Of a DNA stretch of 7,663 nucleotides, positions 1 through 5,782 are shown piece after piece. The stretch comes from CAZDOD01 sp964506935 (lineage in GTDB: Bacteria; Desulfobacterota; Zymogenia; Zymogenales; Zymogenaceae), in NCBI GenBank assembly GCA_964506935.1, contig CAZDOD010000138.1, positions 1-7,663 of the forward strand, read 5' to 3'. The position numbers and the translations under genes were made by a program. The notes under the pieces are model-generated. The model was not told where the DNA came from, did no database searches, and saw only the letters and a list, made by a program, of their open reading frames with translations. Numbering within the stretch: the first letter of the stretch is position 1; every line of letters begins with the position of its first letter.

Positions 1-1
1 A

Positions 2-94
2 GATTACGGCGGGATGGATTACTATATAGTTAATATACTTGGCGTTTCACCTGAAGTTCTTTTTGATGTTAGAGATAATCTTATAGAGAGATAG
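2..94 (+). CDS. C-terminal end of an unidentified protein (partial, 5' end outside window)
   Basis: Only this frame stays open from the window edge, giving 30 residues that begin DYGGMDYY, end DVRDNLIER and stop at TAG (92-94). The other two forward frames hit stops within about 35 bases. The stop codon overlaps the AGGAGG ribosome binding site of the next gene, whose ATG lies 8 bases downstream, so the two are almost certainly co-transcribed. The tail is mixed hydrophobic and acidic and carries no motif I recognise. A partner enzyme of acyl-CoA metabolism would fit the neighbour, but that is inferred from position only. Confidence 0.6.
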   Translation, partial: DYGGMDYYIVNILGVSPEVLFDVRDNLIER

Positions 95-98
95 GAGG
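93..98 (+). promoter_or_regulatory. Ribosome binding site of the CaiB/BaiF gene
   Basis: A perfect AGGAGG lies four bases before the ATG at 103 and overlaps the TAG stop of the preceding gene. This supports the start and suggests translational coupling with the upstream gene. Confidence 0.75.
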
Positions 99-102
99 CT
101 TT

Positions 103-1284
103 ATGGCAGGACCTTTACAGGATGTAAGGATTGTAGACTTCACGAGGCTATACCCAGGCCCGTTCGGGACACAGCTCCTCGGAGACCTAGGAGCCGACGT
201 TATAAAAGTTGAGGACAAAAACAGCCCGGATTACATCCGTCTCTTTCCGCCCCTGTTCAACAAAGAGGGGGCGGGATATATGGCGGTGAACAGGAACAAA
301 CGGAGCTTTGCCATCGACATGAAGTCCGAGAAGGGGAAAAAGCTCTTTTTTAAGCTCGTCGAAAAATCCGATGTCGTGGTCGAGCAGTACCGTCCGGGTA
401 TCATGGAAAAGATGGGGCTCGGTTATGACAAGGCGAAAGAGGTTAATCCAAAGATCATATACTGTTCGATTACGGGCTTCGGCCAGACCGGGCCCTACTC
501 GCAGATACCGGGCCACGACCTGAACTACATGGGCCTTGCGGGGATCACGGATCTGATCGGCGTAAAGGACGGCCCCCCGGTCGTGCCGGGGATTCAGATC
601 GCCGACGTAGCCGGGGGAGGGCTGATGTCGGTCATCGGAATACTCTCCGCCCTGGCGGCTAGAAACAGGACCGGAAGGGGTCAGCATATCGATGTCTCGA
701 TGTTTGACGGGATACTGCCGTTTATGGGGATTAACTATTCATACCATCTGGCGACAGGCGAGACGTTGGAGCGGGGCAACACTTTCCTTTCGGGCGCGCT
801 ATTGTGCTACAACGTATACAGGACCAAGGACAATAAATACATGACGCTCGGCGCACTTGAGCAGAAGTTCTGGCAGAGGTTCTGCGAGCTTGTCGGAAGG
901 CCCGAGTGGACCGAAAAACTCTACATACAGGGGGAGGAGAAGGAAGAGCTCGCATCGGAGCTATCGGAGATATTTTTGAACAAGACGAGGGACGAGTGGG
1001 TTGAGATGTTCAGGGGGGAGGAATCGATGTGTGACGCAGTCCTTTCCATCGACGAGGTCGAAAATGATCCGCATGTAAAGGCGAGGAACATGATCGTCGT
1101 GATGGATCATCCAACCGAGGGGAAGGTGAAGGGGATAGGGATACCGATCAAGTTCTCGGATACAAAGGCCGAAGAGATAAAACCCCCGCCGATCCTAGGT
1201 CAGCACAACGAGGAGGTCTTAAGGCTGATTGGTCTTTCCGATTCTGATATAAAAGAATTAAGGACGGACGGGATCATAGACTGA
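103..1284 (+). CDS. CaiB/BaiF family III CoA-transferase superfamily protein, probably alpha-methylacyl-CoA racemase-like
   Basis: 393 residues, a normal length for family III CoA-transferases and 2-methylacyl-CoA racemases (about 360-430). The N-terminus has the family signature of an LGDLGADVIKVE stretch (residues 27-37), followed by RNKRS (64-68) and the GFGQTGPY motif (125-132). Three residues fit the racemase subgroup: His138 in GHDLNY, Asp168 in ADVAGGGL and Glu253 in GALEQKFW. Their spacing of 30 and 85 residues equals that recalled for His126, Asp156 and Glu241 of the Mycobacterium tuberculosis racemase MCR. In that enzyme they swap a proton at C2 of 2-methylacyl-CoA. In true CoA-transferases only the Asp, as nucleophile, is shared. 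The protein is cytosolic, with no signal peptide or membrane segment. The start has AGGAGG four bases upstream and follows the upstream gene by 8 bases. Family assignment is secure; racemase versus CoA-transferase is an inference from these residues. Confidence 0.93.
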   Translation: MAGPLQDVRIVDFTRLYPGPFGTQLLGDLGADVIKVEDKNSPDYIRLFPPLFNKEGAGYMAVNRNKRSFAIDMKSEKGKKLFFKLVEKSDVVVEQYRPGIMEKMGLGYDKAKEVNPKIIYCSITGFGQTGPYSQIPGHDLNYMGLAGITDLIGVKDGPPVVPGIQIADVAGGGLMSVIGILSALAARNRTGRGQHIDVSMFDGILPFMGINYSYHLATGETLERGNTFLSGALLCYNVYRTKDNKYMTLGALEQKFWQRFCELVGRPEWTEKLYIQGEEKEELASELSEIFLNKTRDEWVEMFRGEESMCDAVLSIDEVENDPHVKARNMIVVMDHPTEGKVKGIGIPIKFSDTKAEEIKPPPILGQHNEEVLRLIGLSDSDIKELRTDGIID

Positions 1285-1297
1285 GGTTTTCTATATC

Positions 1298-1338
1298 TCT
1301 TTGATTTTCGATAAAAGTCGAAATGAAAGAAATTTTTT
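1298..1338 (+). terminator. AT-rich rho-independent terminator after the CaiB/BaiF gene
   Basis: Arms 1298-1311 and 1318-1330 pair as TCTTT/AAAGA, A/T, TTT/AAA and CGA/TCG, with one G-G mismatch and one bulged T. They close on a six-base loop (TAAAAG). A run of six T follows at 1333-1338. The stem is weak (few GC pairs), but its position 14 bases after the stop and the T-run fit a terminator. The T-run is also half of a perfect 16-base palindrome, ATTTTTTATAAAAAAT (1332-1347). The rest of the gap to 1445 shows nothing convincing beyond a GGAGGAGG stretch at 1369-1376. Confidence 0.45.
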
Positions 1339-1445
1339 ATAAAAAATAGATCGTGAAATATGATTTGTGGAGGAGGTAATCGAGGAGTTTCCCCGCAAAA
1401 ATATCCTCCGACCCAATTAATATATTTTTGTAAAGAAAATTCCTT

Positions 1446-1742
1446 TTAAGGGACTTTTTTGAATTTATCTCCCTTGAGTATTTTTATCTTGTCAGGGTTT
1501 CTCTTTGCATAGTCTTTTATTGCCTTCCCCAGATACTTCTCAGGGGTGGGCATTGTATTTTTCTTCCAATCGAGGTTTCTGGTGCTTTTTTCGTCTTGGA
1601 CGAAGCGCTCCTCCAATCTCTTGTAGTCATCGGGATTAAGTTCCGCAAACTTCGAGATAAAGACAGAAAGCGTGAAACTCTCTCCGAGCCCCTTGAGTGT
1701 CAGTTTAACCTTTTCATCTTTATTGTCGATAATCTTTTTCAT
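1446..1742 (-). CDS. Hypothetical 98-residue lysine-rich protein
   Basis: I do not recognise this family. The start is the ATG at 1742 (protein begins MKKIIDNKDEK) because GGGAGGA lies four bases upstream. A longer reading from a TTG at 1793 has no ribosome binding site and would overlap the predicted -35 box. About 21 of 98 residues are Lys and the net charge is clearly positive. There are few aromatics, no Cys, no signal peptide and no membrane segment. The middle (ESFTLSVFISKFAELNPDD) looks like a short helix-turn-helix-sized segment, and the second half has MPTPEKYLGKAIKDYAKRNPDK. A small basic cytosolic protein, possibly nucleic-acid binding, is the most that can be said. It stands alone, transcribed away from the phosphatase gene. 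Good ribosome binding site, plausible promoter and protein-like composition argue that it is real. Confidence 0.72.
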   Translation of the reverse strand: MKKIIDNKDEKVKLTLKGLGESFTLSVFISKFAELNPDDYKRLEERFVQDEKSTRNLDWKKNTMPTPEKYLGKAIKDYAKRNPDKIKILKGDKFKKVP

Positions 1743-1765
1743 ATAGTCCTCCCATCGTCTATACC

Positions 1766-1793
1766 ATTTTACACAAGCGTCATTGTTTTGCAA
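1766..1793 (-). promoter_or_regulatory. Predicted sigma-70 promoter of the 98-residue protein gene
   Basis: On the minus strand, TTGCAA (1793-1788) and TAAAAT (1771-1766) are separated by 16 bases, about 24 bases before the start codon. Matches to the consensus boxes are 4/6 and 5/6. It lies back to back with the forward promoter that begins at 1813, with 19 bases between the two -35 boxes. Confidence 0.35.
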
Positions 1794-1812
1794 GGAAATT
1801 GAATCGAAATCT

Positions 1813-1841
1813 TTGAAAAATCCCCTTTTCTATGATACTAT
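1813..1841 (+). promoter_or_regulatory. Predicted sigma-70 promoter of the phosphatase-MarR unit
   Basis: TTGAAA (1813-1818) and TACTAT (1836-1841) are separated by exactly 17 bases. A TG one base before the -10 box (TGATACTAT) makes it an extended -10 promoter. It would give a leader of about 35 bases before the ATG at 1882. Confidence 0.55.
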
Positions 1842-1881
1842 TTTATCGCTTTATGATCGAGGGTACCGCTGCTGTTAATAA

Positions 1882-2700
1882 ATGAATAGGGATGTATATT
1901 TGGAAGATAATAGCGAAATTCTGGCTACGGCCGAAAGGGCGGCGAGGGAGGCCGGGTCGTTCCTGTTGTTGTTAAGGGGCAAGGGGCGTGATCTTGAGGT
2001 TTCTCAGAAGGGTGACTTCGATTATGTGACCTCGGCCGATAAAGAATCAGAGGAGATCATAAAAGATATCATCCTATCGAGGTTTCCCTCCCATTCCTTT
2101 TTGAGCGAGGAGGGTGGTTTGTGTGAGGGCGATGTGGAAAGTGTCTGGGTCGTCGATCCCCTGGACGGCACAACAAACTACATGTGCTCATTCCCATTTT
2201 ATTCTGTTTCGATTGCCTTCGTAAAAGACCGAAAGGTCGAGGTGGGAGTCGTCTTCGACCCTGAGAGGGACGAAATCTTCAGCGCCGTCTCGGGTTCGGG
2301 GGCGTTTATGAACGGGAAGGTTATCAGTGTAAATCGAGTATCCGACCTTTCCCGATCCATAATTCTTTCGGGCCTGCCGAGCAGCGCAAGGGGGCACCTC
2401 GACCTATATCTTGATTGTTTAAGGGAGATGTACACCATGTCCCTCGGGGTTAGGCGAAGCGGTTCGGCGGCCCTCGATCTCTGTTATACGGCCGCCGGGA
2501 GGGCCGATTGTTTTTGGGAGCCCAGATTGAAATCATGGGATATTTTGGCAGGAAGCCTGATACTCACCGAGGCCGGCGGAGTCGTTACGGATTTTATGGG
2601 TGGTGATAATTACATCGAGACCGGAGATATCATCGGGGCGGCGCCCGGAGTTCATGCTACTGTCCTCGATGTTATAAAGCGCGTATTTAAGGGTTTGTAA
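1882..2700 (+). CDS. Inositol monophosphatase family phosphatase (SuhB/IMPase-like)
   Basis: 272 residues, matching the usual 260-280 of Mg-dependent IMPases. All metal-site motifs are present: DYVTSADKESE (residues 47-57), SEEGG with the metal-ligand Glu77, DPLDGTTN with Asp92 and Asp95, and WDILAG with Asp220. RRSGSAALDLCYTAAGRAD (191-209) is the usual substrate-side segment. The family hydrolyses phosphate monoesters such as inositol-1-phosphate, and some members act on fructose-1,6-bisphosphate, histidinol phosphate or PAP. The substrate cannot be read from this sequence. It is cytosolic. ATG 1882 is the first start after an in-frame TAA, but it has no ribosome binding site. TTG at 1900, preceded by AGGGA at 1888-1892, is a possible alternative that removes six residues and no motif. 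The MarR gene follows after 57 bases. Confidence 0.93.
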   Translation: MNRDVYLEDNSEILATAERAAREAGSFLLLLRGKGRDLEVSQKGDFDYVTSADKESEEIIKDIILSRFPSHSFLSEEGGLCEGDVESVWVVDPLDGTTNYMCSFPFYSVSIAFVKDRKVEVGVVFDPERDEIFSAVSGSGAFMNGKVISVNRVSDLSRSIILSGLPSSARGHLDLYLDCLREMYTMSLGVRRSGSAALDLCYTAAGRADCFWEPRLKSWDILAGSLILTEAGGVVTDFMGGDNYIETGDIIGAAPGVHATVLDVIKRVFKGL

Positions 2701-2757
2701 CGGGATTTTACGGATTGTAGTAAGGATGAGGGGGCTATTCGCCTTTTGTGATAAATC

Positions 2758-3195
2758 ATGGAAATAACTGAGGAAAACATCTATTATCTCATATCCCGTC
2801 TGTTGGATGACTTTGAATATATCAAGAAGGATTATTCGAAGCATCTCATTGACGAGGGATACGGCGTCACATCGTCCCAGCTTGAGATCTTGAGGGCCAT
2901 AGGCGAAAACCCCGACTTGAGCCTTGGCGAGCTTGCGGTATTGACGAATCTCCATATAACAACCGTCGAGGGATACGTGAATCGCCTGTCGGGAAAGGGA
3001 TTTGTGATAAAGGGTAAGGATATAAAGGATTCGAGGAGGGTGATTGTGAGGCTATCGATATCGGGCGAGCAGGTAGTCAAGGCCGCCCCGTCGGGTTATC
3101 TAACGAAGCTTTTCGAGGAGCTGAAAAAGCTCCCGCTCTCGGAAAAGGAGGAGCTCTATAACGTCCTCAAGAAAATCGTGTTTCTGATGAGGTAG
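2758..3195 (+). CDS. MarR-family winged helix-turn-helix transcriptional regulator
   Basis: 145 residues, typical for MarR proteins. Helical N-terminus (1-37) for dimerisation; TSSQLEILRAIGENP (38-52); helix-turn-helix LSLGELAVLTNLHITTVEGYVNRLSGKGFV (54-83 region); then the wing with DIKDSRRVIVRLSISGEQVV (88-107), which carries the D-x-R-R signature. A C-terminal helix pair completes the dimer interface. Such regulators usually repress their own or a neighbouring unit and release DNA on binding a small, often phenolic, ligand or on Cys oxidation. This protein has no Cys, so ligand binding is the likelier trigger. It follows the phosphatase gene by 57 bases without a clear promoter, so co-transcription is likely. 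ATG 2758 follows an in-frame TAA and lacks a clear ribosome binding site. The strong terminator lies 27 bases after its stop. Confidence 0.9.
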   Translation: MEITEENIYYLISRLLDDFEYIKKDYSKHLIDEGYGVTSSQLEILRAIGENPDLSLGELAVLTNLHITTVEGYVNRLSGKGFVIKGKDIKDSRRVIVRLSISGEQVVKAAPSGYLTKLFEELKKLPLSEKEELYNVLKKIVFLMR

Positions 3196-3222
3196 GGATC
3201 TTATAACATTTAAAGATATTAA

Positions 3223-3266
3223 AAAAATGGGGCCGCGATCCGAATATGGAAGGCGGCCCCATTTTT
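3223..3266. terminator. Strong bidirectional rho-independent terminator
   Basis: A perfect 14-bp stem (3223-3236 with 3253-3266) has the core GGGGCCGC/GCGGCCCC. It is flanked by T/A and five A/T pairs, around a 16-base loop in which TCC and GGA can pair further. The A-run on the left and T-run on the right make it work in both directions. It serves the MarR gene (+) and the VIT-VWA gene (-), whose stops lie 27 and 18 bases away. Confidence 0.92.
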
Positions 3267-3284
3267 GGTTGAAGATTCATAAAA

Positions 3285-5396
3285 TCAGTTTATGCGATAC
3301 CAGATCCCCTCGTAGATGAAGATCACTTTTTTGCCGAGGGCGAAGAAGCGGCCGACATCGGGACTTTTCCTTACGAGGTCCCAGTATCCCCTGCCGTCGT
3401 AAGAGATATCCTTGGTCTTTGTCCCCTCTTTATATTCGGAGTCTATCCAGATCTCGTCCCTGAGGAAGAAAGTCCTCTCCCCGACCTGTTTGATGCTCAT
3501 AAGATCTGGGCGGCTGACCTTGTCGGTTTCTTTTAGGTCCCTCATCTTTTCGGCCGACTTCAGGGCAAATCCTCCCGACTCCTCGGTGAAGAGCCGAGGT
3601 TCTGACATAACGGTGACATCTTCGGCCGCACCAGGCGCAAATCCCTCGAATCCCTGTTTTTCGTCTTCAAGCACGAGAAAACTCGTATAGGGGGTCACTA
3701 TTCCGAATTTCTTGGCTATCTCCGAAATCTCGTCTACGAGCTCCTTGTTCTCGCCGTTGAGGCGTATCTCATCGAGAAGATACGCTATCTTTCTTGTGGC
3801 CCAGATGCGGGGGAGGAAGTTGTTCTCGGTATCCCTTTCTGGGAATTCGGCGGGATATTCAAATACGACCTCCCGATCTCCGATCATGCCTTTTAGGAGT
3901 ATAGTTGAATTCCCCGATCCCCGGTATCTCCCCACCATCGTTATCTGCGAGCCTGAAAAGAGGTCGAATCCCTCTTCGGGATAAAAGTCGGATACCGCAA
4001 CCTTTGAGAAGTCGATATTGATATCGCTCATGGCGGGGCTCGATATCTTGACAAAGAAGTTTGAGATGACCTCCTCTATATCCTCGGTCGGGGTTACGTA
4101 GTCGGAGGCACCGTGATTGTTTTTCGAGATATTGTCAAGGAGGTGCGTGTTGATCTCCTCCCCTATGCCGAAGACGAATATCTTGGCTTTTCGGTCGTTT
4201 GCGTCTTCGACATTCCTTATGATATCGGGAAAATCGGTCTCCCCTGTCGTTGGTTCCCCGTCCGTCATAAATACCACGATATGGGGCCTCTTTTTGTTGT
4301 CTTGGCCCTTTAGGGCGGATATTAGGGCGTCGTTGATGTTTGTCCCGCCCCTCGCCGCTAGGTCTTCGACAAACGAGGTCGCCTCTTCCTTGGTCTTTTT
4401 TGTGGCCGGCACAAGTTCTTTTTTGAACGACTCGGTATCCGTAGAAAAGCGTATTACATTGAAGCGGTCGTCGGGATTTAAGGCATTGATGCAGAAGTTG
4501 AGCGCCCTCTTCGCCTGATCAAGCTTCTCCCCTTTCATGCTCCCTGATGTGTCGACGACAAACGTGACGTCTTTGGCGGCGACGTCTTTGGGATCAATAT
4601 CGGGCCTCGGGGCGACAAGAAGCATGAAATAGCCCGAATCGCCCCGCTCACGATAGGTTATGAGGCTCGCATCGACGTCGTTTCCGGAGAGCGTATAATA
4701 GAGGACGAAATCCTTGTCGGGGAGGACGTTATTTTCCTCGTATGAGAGCCTTACCTCGCCTGAGTTCGTCCTTGATATGTCGATGTCATGACTCGGTGAG
4801 TAGACGCCCTTTATCGGGACTTTCGACTTAATTTTCGTGTCGATTGTGACCTCCTTTAGGGGTGCCGATGAGTATTTCTCGGTGTCGAGGGGGTATGTGT
4901 ATTTTACGGTGCCGAAGTCATATTTTAGGGTCTCCGAATATGTAAGCTCAATCCGCCTCTCCCCTCGTGCCGGGATCGGATATACCCTGAGCTTGAAGAG
5001 ATTTCTGTCCATATACTCGAGGAGGGCGGGATCTTTTAGGGCGCGTACGATATCCTCATACGTTTTTCTCGCCTCATCAGCCGAGAGGACCTCACCCTTT
5101 ACCTCCTTCCCGTCGATATAGAGGGAAAAATCGGTTATCGATGCCCCATCGGGAAGCGGGAAGATGAATGTCCCCTCGAGGTCCATGTCGTTTGGATTCA
5201 CGAAGACCTCGTCTATGTTTGTTATGGCAACCTGGCCTGTTATCGTGACATTGACACGATGATACTTAACCTCCAAAGGTACTATCGGATGCTGGGGTTT
5301 GGTGGTGGGATCGATGATTATTATTCCGTAGTGCGATGGTATTTTTGGGACTGCTAGTAGTAATCCTATCAGAAAGGTTATCAGATATTTTTTCAT
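3285..5396 (-). CDS. Exported VIT domain plus von Willebrand factor type A domain protein
   Basis: 703 residues. An N-terminal signal peptide (MKK, then hydrophobic 4-16) has no lipobox and no clear cleavage site. A VIT domain spans roughly 38-160, with the typical FIFPLPDGASI (77-87), VKGEVLSADEARKTYEDI (99-116) and VYPIPARGERRIEL (138-151) elements. A VWA domain (about 274-450) has an intact MIDAS metal site: DTSGS (282-286), Thr352 in GGTNI and Asp379 in MTDGEPT. A beta-rich region and a tail rich in aromatic residues (FFLRDEIW, IDSEYKEG, ending IWYRIN) follow, as in other bacterial VIT-VWA proteins. No membrane anchor or sorting signal is seen at the C-terminus, so it is likely periplasmic, surface-associated or secreted. 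VIT and VWA together are the core of inter-alpha-trypsin inhibitor heavy chains. Bacterial members are presumed protein-binding and are mostly uncharacterised. AGGAGA lies 5-6 bases before the ATG. Confidence 0.92.
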   Translation of the reverse strand: MKKYLITFLIGLLLAVPKIPSHYGIIIIDPTTKPQHPIVPLEVKYHRVNVTITGQVAITNIDEVFVNPNDMDLEGTFIFPLPDGASITDFSLYIDGKEVKGEVLSADEARKTYEDIVRALKDPALLEYMDRNLFKLRVYPIPARGERRIELTYSETLKYDFGTVKYTYPLDTEKYSSAPLKEVTIDTKIKSKVPIKGVYSPSHDIDISRTNSGEVRLSYEENNVLPDKDFVLYYTLSGNDVDASLITYRERGDSGYFMLLVAPRPDIDPKDVAAKDVTFVVDTSGSMKGEKLDQAKRALNFCINALNPDDRFNVIRFSTDTESFKKELVPATKKTKEEATSFVEDLAARGGTNINDALISALKGQDNKKRPHIVVFMTDGEPTTGETDFPDIIRNVEDANDRKAKIFVFGIGEEINTHLLDNISKNNHGASDYVTPTEDIEEVISNFFVKISSPAMSDINIDFSKVAVSDFYPEEGFDLFSGSQITMVGRYRGSGNSTILLKGMIGDREVVFEYPAEFPERDTENNFLPRIWATRKIAYLLDEIRLNGENKELVDEISEIAKKFGIVTPYTSFLVLEDEKQGFEGFAPGAAEDVTVMSEPRLFTEESGGFALKSAEKMRDLKETDKVSRPDLMSIKQVGERTFFLRDEIWIDSEYKEGTKTKDISYDGRGYWDLVRKSPDVGRFFALGKKVIFIYEGIWYRIN

Positions 5397-5401
5397 TCGG
5401 T

Positions 5402-5407
5402 TCTCCT
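5402..5407 (-). promoter_or_regulatory. Ribosome binding site of the VIT-VWA gene
   Basis: On the minus strand AGGAGA precedes the ATG at 5396 by five bases and sits after a run of A. It fixes the start, which directly begins the MKK-hydrophobic signal peptide. Confidence 0.7.
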
Positions 5408-5480
5408 TTTTTGAGTTAGTCTATGATTTCGACATGGTCTTATATTTTTTGTTCCAGAAAAATTGTCTCATCAACTTACT

Positions 5481-5508
5481 TTTATATATAGAAAAGGAAG
5501 GTTTTGAA
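5481..5508 (-). promoter_or_regulatory. Possible sigma-70 promoter of the VIT-VWA gene
   Basis: On the minus strand TTCAAA (5508-5503; 4/6 match) and TATAAA (5486-5481; 5/6 match) are 16 bases apart. They would give a leader of roughly 75 bases. The surrounding DNA is so AT-rich that chance matches are easy. Confidence 0.3.
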
Positions 5509-5572
5509 TAATCTAATACAATTGTTTTTGGGATAATCTATTTTGAATATCAAAAGTTAACTAATAAAATTA

Positions 5573-5637
5573 TAAGATTTAAAGATAATTATAACGGTTT
5601 TAAGATATTATAAAGATATAATAGCATATTATTATGC
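5573..5637. repeat. AT-rich repeat cluster between the VIT-VWA gene and the kinase
   Basis: An imperfect direct repeat starts with TAAGAT at 5573 and at 5601 (period 28), each copy about 22 bases. Inside are three AAGATA elements at 5582, 5602 and 5613. The second copy also forms a perfect 7-bp inverted repeat, TATTATA-AAGA-TATAATA (5606-5623). It is followed directly by a second one, GCATA-TTAT-TATGC (5624-5637). The whole gap 5397-5782 has no credible open reading frame. This cluster could be a regulator-binding array or simply low-complexity AT-rich DNA. Confidence 0.4.
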
Positions 5638-5679
5638 CACGAAACTCATTTAAAAAGACCTAAAATATTACAATCATAC

Positions 5680-5708
5680 TTGACATATGAAGGTTTTCCT
5701 TATATCTT
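5680..5708 (+). promoter_or_regulatory. Predicted sigma-70 promoter of the histidine kinase gene
   Basis: A perfect TTGACA (5680-5685) is followed after 17 bases by TATCTT (5703-5708; 4/6 match). An inverted repeat, ATATGAAGG (5685-5693) with CCTTATAT (5698-5705), one bulged G and loop TTTT, fills the spacer and enters the -10 box. A bound repressor there would block the promoter. The predicted leader to the ATG at 5783 is about 68 bases. Confidence 0.5.
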
Positions 5709-5782
5709 TTTATATGGTGTAAAAAACCTGTCAATTTCTTATAAGCATTTCTTGAATCTTATCCGGATTTTAAATTTTCGAT

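Noticed and set aside
187..687. 166-codon minus-strand open frame inside the CaiB/BaiF gene
   Set aside because: Opposite strand encodes a well-conserved enzyme over the same bases; the antisense product shows no family features.
1369..1409. GGAGGA and TCCTCC arms in the gap after the CaiB/BaiF gene as a structured RNA or riboswitch
   Set aside because: The arms are about 30 bases apart, with only a short imperfect inner stem and no known riboswitch core.
1360..1449. Small forward open frame of 29 codons beginning at ATG 1360 (MICGGG...)
   Set aside because: No ribosome binding site ahead of it, biased low-complexity content, and it runs into the 3' end of the opposite-strand gene.
1446..1793. 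Longer 115-residue version of the small minus-strand protein starting at TTG 1793
   Set aside because: The TTG has no ribosome binding site and overlaps the predicted -35 box; the ATG at 1742 has GGGAGGA in place.
2728..2750. GGC-TATTC-GCC followed by TTTT as a terminator between phosphatase and MarR genes
   Set aside because: The stem is only three to four pairs and the T-run is short; too weak to claim.
4117..4518. 133-codon forward open frame inside the VIT-VWA gene
   Set aside because: Serine-rich, motif-free antisense shadow of a gene with clear VWA motifs on the other strand.
5573..5637. CRISPR-like or tandem repeat array
   Set aside because: Only two imperfect copies, very AT-rich, no uniform spacers and no cas genes nearby.
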